A stretch of DNA of 64,000 bases from Paenibacillus massiliensis subsp. panacisoli DSM 21345 (GTDB taxonomy: Bacteria; Bacillota; Bacilli; Paenibacillales; Paenibacillaceae): assembly GCF_000426545.1 (NCBI RefSeq), contig NZ_KE384535.1, forward strand, positions 62,001 to 126,000, read 5' to 3'. This document shows positions 61,687-64,000 of the stretch, piece after piece; the stretch's first letter is position 1; each line of letters begins with the position of its first letter. The translations under genes were made by a program, and so were the position numbers. Below the pieces are notes generated by a model. That model did not search any database. It was not told the origin of the DNA and saw nothing but the letters and a program-made list of their open reading frames with translations.

Positions 61687-63012
61687 ATGTTAAGAATGAG
61701 AAGAGCATCACAATTCAAGTTATCTGCGATCATGCTGGCGACAGCATTGCTGCTTGGCGCTTGCGGAGGTAATGCCAGTCCGGGAGCCGGCGGAGAAGGG
61801 GCACAGAGCGGGGCCAAGAAGGTCAGCTTCACGATCGGATATGCCTCAGGGGATCCAGCTGCCAAAAAGGCTATAGCGACTGCGGTCGAGACTTTCATGG
61901 CGCAGCATCCAGATATTGAAATCAAGGATCTCAGTGAAACGAGCAGCAGCGCGTATCTGGATTGGCTGAAGACGAAGGATGCTGTGGGCGAGTTCCCGGA
62001 TCTGGTAGAAATGCGCGATACCGAGGTCTTCGCGGAGGCAGGCAAGATCGTCGAGCTTCCAGCCGACCTGCTGGAGCTCTTCGATTCACCGCCAGAGGTG
62101 GATGGGAAGGTGTGGAATGCTCCCATTGCTGTGAATGTGCCGCAGGGGATTATCTATAGCAAGAAAGCTTACGCGGATGCCGGGATTACCGAGCTCCCTA
62201 CCACCTACGATGAGTTCATCGCTATTCAGGAGAAGCTGAAGGCTAGCGGAATTACGCCGATCGTAGTCGGCGGCAAGGATATTTTTCATATGGGCTTCTG
62301 GGTCAATAAATTCCTGATCGACAATGTCTATGCGCAAGATCCAGACTGGAACTCCAAGAAGACCGCCAAGCAGGTGAGCTTCACGGACGAGAATGTCGTG
62401 CAGGCCATGACAGATTTCAAGCAGCTATTCCAGAATTATGTGGACAAAGGCTGGCTCAGTACCGGGGATAATCAGACTGCATCTATTCTTGTATCAGGTA
62501 AGGCCGCACAGCTCTTCTCGGGCACCTGGATGTTCTCGCAGATTGAAGAGGCAGACCCGAATTTTGATTATGGCTTCTATGCTGTTCCCGATCGTCAGGG
62601 CAACATCAATGTCATCGGTCTTCCATCGCCAGCTGGCTGGTCCTTGTCTGCCGAAGCGGCGAAGGACCCCGAGAAGACGGAGGCGATCAAGGAATTCATC
62701 CGCTTCTTCTTCGAACCCGAGCAGTATGCCGATTATCTGGCGAGTATGAACGCCATCGCTTCTACCAAGGCAGAGGTGACGTATGAGAGCAATGAAGCGA
62801 TGAAGGTGGCGCTGGAGCTGATTGCCGATCCGAAGGTCACTAAATCCCTTGCGATCAATAACTGGTGGGGCGATAATCTGATTCCGCCGCAGTTCCGCAA
62901 TTGGTATTACAAGAAGCTGCAGGAAATGGTCGTCAGTGATGGAGATGTGAAGACCTACATGCAGCAGGTGGATGCAGAGTATGACAATCAGGTGAAGGCG
63001 AATTCGATGTAA
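61687..63012 (+). CDS. Sugar ABC transporter substrate-binding lipoprotein
   Basis: A 441-residue CUT1-type solute-binding lipoprotein. Lipobox LLGAC, then a Gly/Ala-rich linker and a MalE-like fold (KKVSFTIGYASGDPAAKKA; late W in NWWGDNLIPP). ATG 61687 follows AAAGGGGGG; the longer frame to 61627 has none. It is the first gene of a sugar operon, followed by a permease. The sugar cannot be predicted, but the YesMN pair suggests an oligosaccharide. Confidence 0.93.
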   Translation: MLRMRRASQFKLSAIMLATALLLGACGGNASPGAGGEGAQSGAKKVSFTIGYASGDPAAKKAIATAVETFMAQHPDIEIKDLSETSSSAYLDWLKTKDAVGEFPDLVEMRDTEVFAEAGKIVELPADLLELFDSPPEVDGKVWNAPIAVNVPQGIIYSKKAYADAGITELPTTYDEFIAIQEKLKASGITPIVVGGKDIFHMGFWVNKFLIDNVYAQDPDWNSKKTAKQVSFTDENVVQAMTDFKQLFQNYVDKGWLSTGDNQTASILVSGKAAQLFSGTWMFSQIEEADPNFDYGFYAVPDRQGNINVIGLPSPAGWSLSAEAAKDPEKTEAIKEFIRFFFEPEQYADYLASMNAIASTKAEVTYESNEAMKVALELIADPKVTKSLAINNWWGDNLIPPQFRNWYYKKLQEMVVSDGDVKTYMQQVDAEYDNQVKANSM

Positions 63013-63127
63013 GCAGTAGCATCACATAAAGTGTAAACCAAAGCGATATTCAGCAAAAGAGATATACAAGTGGAGGGCGACACAGCGAGAGCTGCTCCCT
63101 CCACGGTTCAGGAAAGGAGTGTTAGGT

Positions 63128-64000
63128 ATGGGGGCACCCGCCTCACCCAAGGAGAGAAGCGCTGCTGAAGCGACCCTTCGTCCAAAGAAAAAAAAGCTGC
63201 ACACGTATGCCGTATTGTTCATCCTTCCATCGTTCATTCTATACACCTTGTTCGTGATCGTGCCGACCTTCGGCAGCATGTATCTCAGCTTTACCTCCTG
63301 GGACGGCATCAGTGAGGATATTCGTTATATTGGATTTGCTAATTTTGTGGAAATTCTGAATAGTCCGCGAGTGCATAATGCGCTGAAAAATACATTGATT
63401 TTGACGGTGAGTCTCGTCGTACTGGAGAATATTGCTGCCATAGCTATGGCGCTCATGGTCGATAAGGTCAAGTGGTTCCGCAATTTGTTCCGCAGCATCT
63501 TCTACTTCCCTACGTTGCTGAGTGGCATTGTCATGGGCTTCGTGTGGGCGATGCTCCTGAATTACAATTTCGGTGTAGTGAATCAGCTGCTGAATGTGAT
63601 CGGGCTGGGAAGCTGGGCTGTGGACTGGCTGGGCGATCCCAATTACGCTATGGTTGCCGTCGTGCTGTCCACCGTCTGGAAGGGAGCGGGCTACTATATG
63701 ATTATCTATCTGGCTGGCCTGCAGGGGATTCCCGCCGAGCTCTTGGAGGCTGCAAGTATTGACGGTGCGAACGGCTGGCAGCAATTCCGCTTCATTACCT
63801 TCCCGCTGCTGGCAGGCTCTCTGACGGTCTGCCTAGTATTGTCGATGATCAGTGCGCTGAAAATCTTCGATCAGATTGCTGTCATGACGGATGGTGGACC
63901 AGGATTCGCTACAGAGACCCTGACGTACATCATTTACAAGGTCGGCTTCGGTGAGCTGAGACAGGGCTTCGGCACAGCGCTTGCTATGGTGCTCTTCCTG
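63128..64000 (+). CDS. Sugar ABC transporter permease (MalF-type), cut by window end
   Basis: ATG 63128 follows AAAGGAG by eight bases. The 291 visible codons read a CUT1 permease: basic N-terminus, helix 1 (HTYAVLFILPSFILYTLFVIV), several further helices and the EAA loop PAELLEAASIDGANGWQQFRF, which contacts the ATPase. The reading frame is open at the window edge, so the C-terminus and a second permease probably lie beyond. It is cotranscribed with the binding protein. Confidence 0.93.
   Translation, partial: MGAPASPKERSAAEATLRPKKKKLHTYAVLFILPSFILYTLFVIVPTFGSMYLSFTSWDGISEDIRYIGFANFVEILNSPRVHNALKNTLILTVSLVVLENIAAIAMALMVDKVKWFRNLFRSIFYFPTLLSGIVMGFVWAMLLNYNFGVVNQLLNVIGLGSWAVDWLGDPNYAMVAVVLSTVWKGAGYYMIIYLAGLQGIPAELLEAASIDGANGWQQFRFITFPLLAGSLTVCLVLSMISALKIFDQIAVMTDGGPGFATETLTYIIYKVGFGELRQGFGTALAMVLFL

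Noticed and set aside
1..64000. CRISPR arrays, IS transposases, prophage genes, tRNA or rRNA genes.
   Set aside because: No regularly spaced direct repeats, no transposase or integrase motifs, no phage structural proteins and no recognisable tRNA or rRNA segments were seen on reading both strands.

Overview
The window reads as chromosomal DNA of a spore-forming, low-to-mid GC Firmicute, most probably Paenibacillus or a close relative. Pointers are the strong AAAGGAGG-type ribosome binding sites with frequent TTG and GTG starts, a GerA-type spore germination operon, a ykoFEDC thiamine-precursor transporter behind a TPP riboswitch, a c-di-AMP riboswitch before an NlpC/P60 hydrolase, a YesMN-type two-component pair next to a carbohydrate ABC transporter, and many AraC, LysR and GNAT genes. 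The genus is inferred from content; no rRNA or tRNA gene was seen.

1-7 kb: an acyltransferase, then a small membrane ORF followed by yidC. A perfect 10-bp stem covers the yidC Shine-Dalgarno sequence and its left arm lies inside the small ORF. This is the architecture of the Bacillus subtilis mifM-yidC2 arrest-peptide switch and is the most interesting feature of the window. Then come a CheY-like regulator behind a SigD-like promoter, a polysaccharide deacetylase, an MFS transporter and an M29 aminopeptidase. 7-11.7 kb: TPP riboswitch, terminator and ykoFEDC. 11.7-20 kb: HesB-like protein, orphan GltD, phosphodiesterase, HTH-only LuxR protein, esterase, ankyrin protein, and an AraC / sugar isomerase / oxidoreductase cluster. 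20-23.6 kb: two HEAT-like ORFs that look like one frameshifted gene. 23.9-27.5 kb: cysJI sulfite reductase.

27.7-31.2 kb: VOC protein, a spermidine-synthase-fold protein with an AraC regulator, and a YebC-family factor. 31.2-33.2 kb: an AT-rich insert with a secreted toxin-like protein and a probable immunity gene. 33.3-38.8 kb: a germination operon gerA-gerC-(small D)-gerC-gerB behind a SigG-like promoter. 38.9-41.1 kb: paired YdcZ transporters, a Crp/Fnr regulator and a NUDIX hydrolase. 41.1-43.4 kb: an AT-rich stretch with a glycosyltransferase, decayed gene fragments and two small genes, one a 39-residue YjcZ-like peptide. 43.5-48.5 kb: a sucrose locus (LacI-type regulator, sucrose-6-phosphate hydrolase, PTS EIIBCA) with three palindromic operators.

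48.7-54.3 kb: MerR, LysR and TetR regulators, three GNAT proteins, a monooxygenase and an Asp23/Gls24 protein. 54.6-57.3 kb: c-di-AMP riboswitch, NlpC/P60 hydrolase and a NarL-type two-component system. 58-64 kb: YesN/YesM two-component system, a CcpA cre site, a sugar-binding lipoprotein and an ABC permease cut by the window end. Genes were assigned by reading motifs; no database search was possible, so family names rest on recognisable motifs and close paralogues remain possible.
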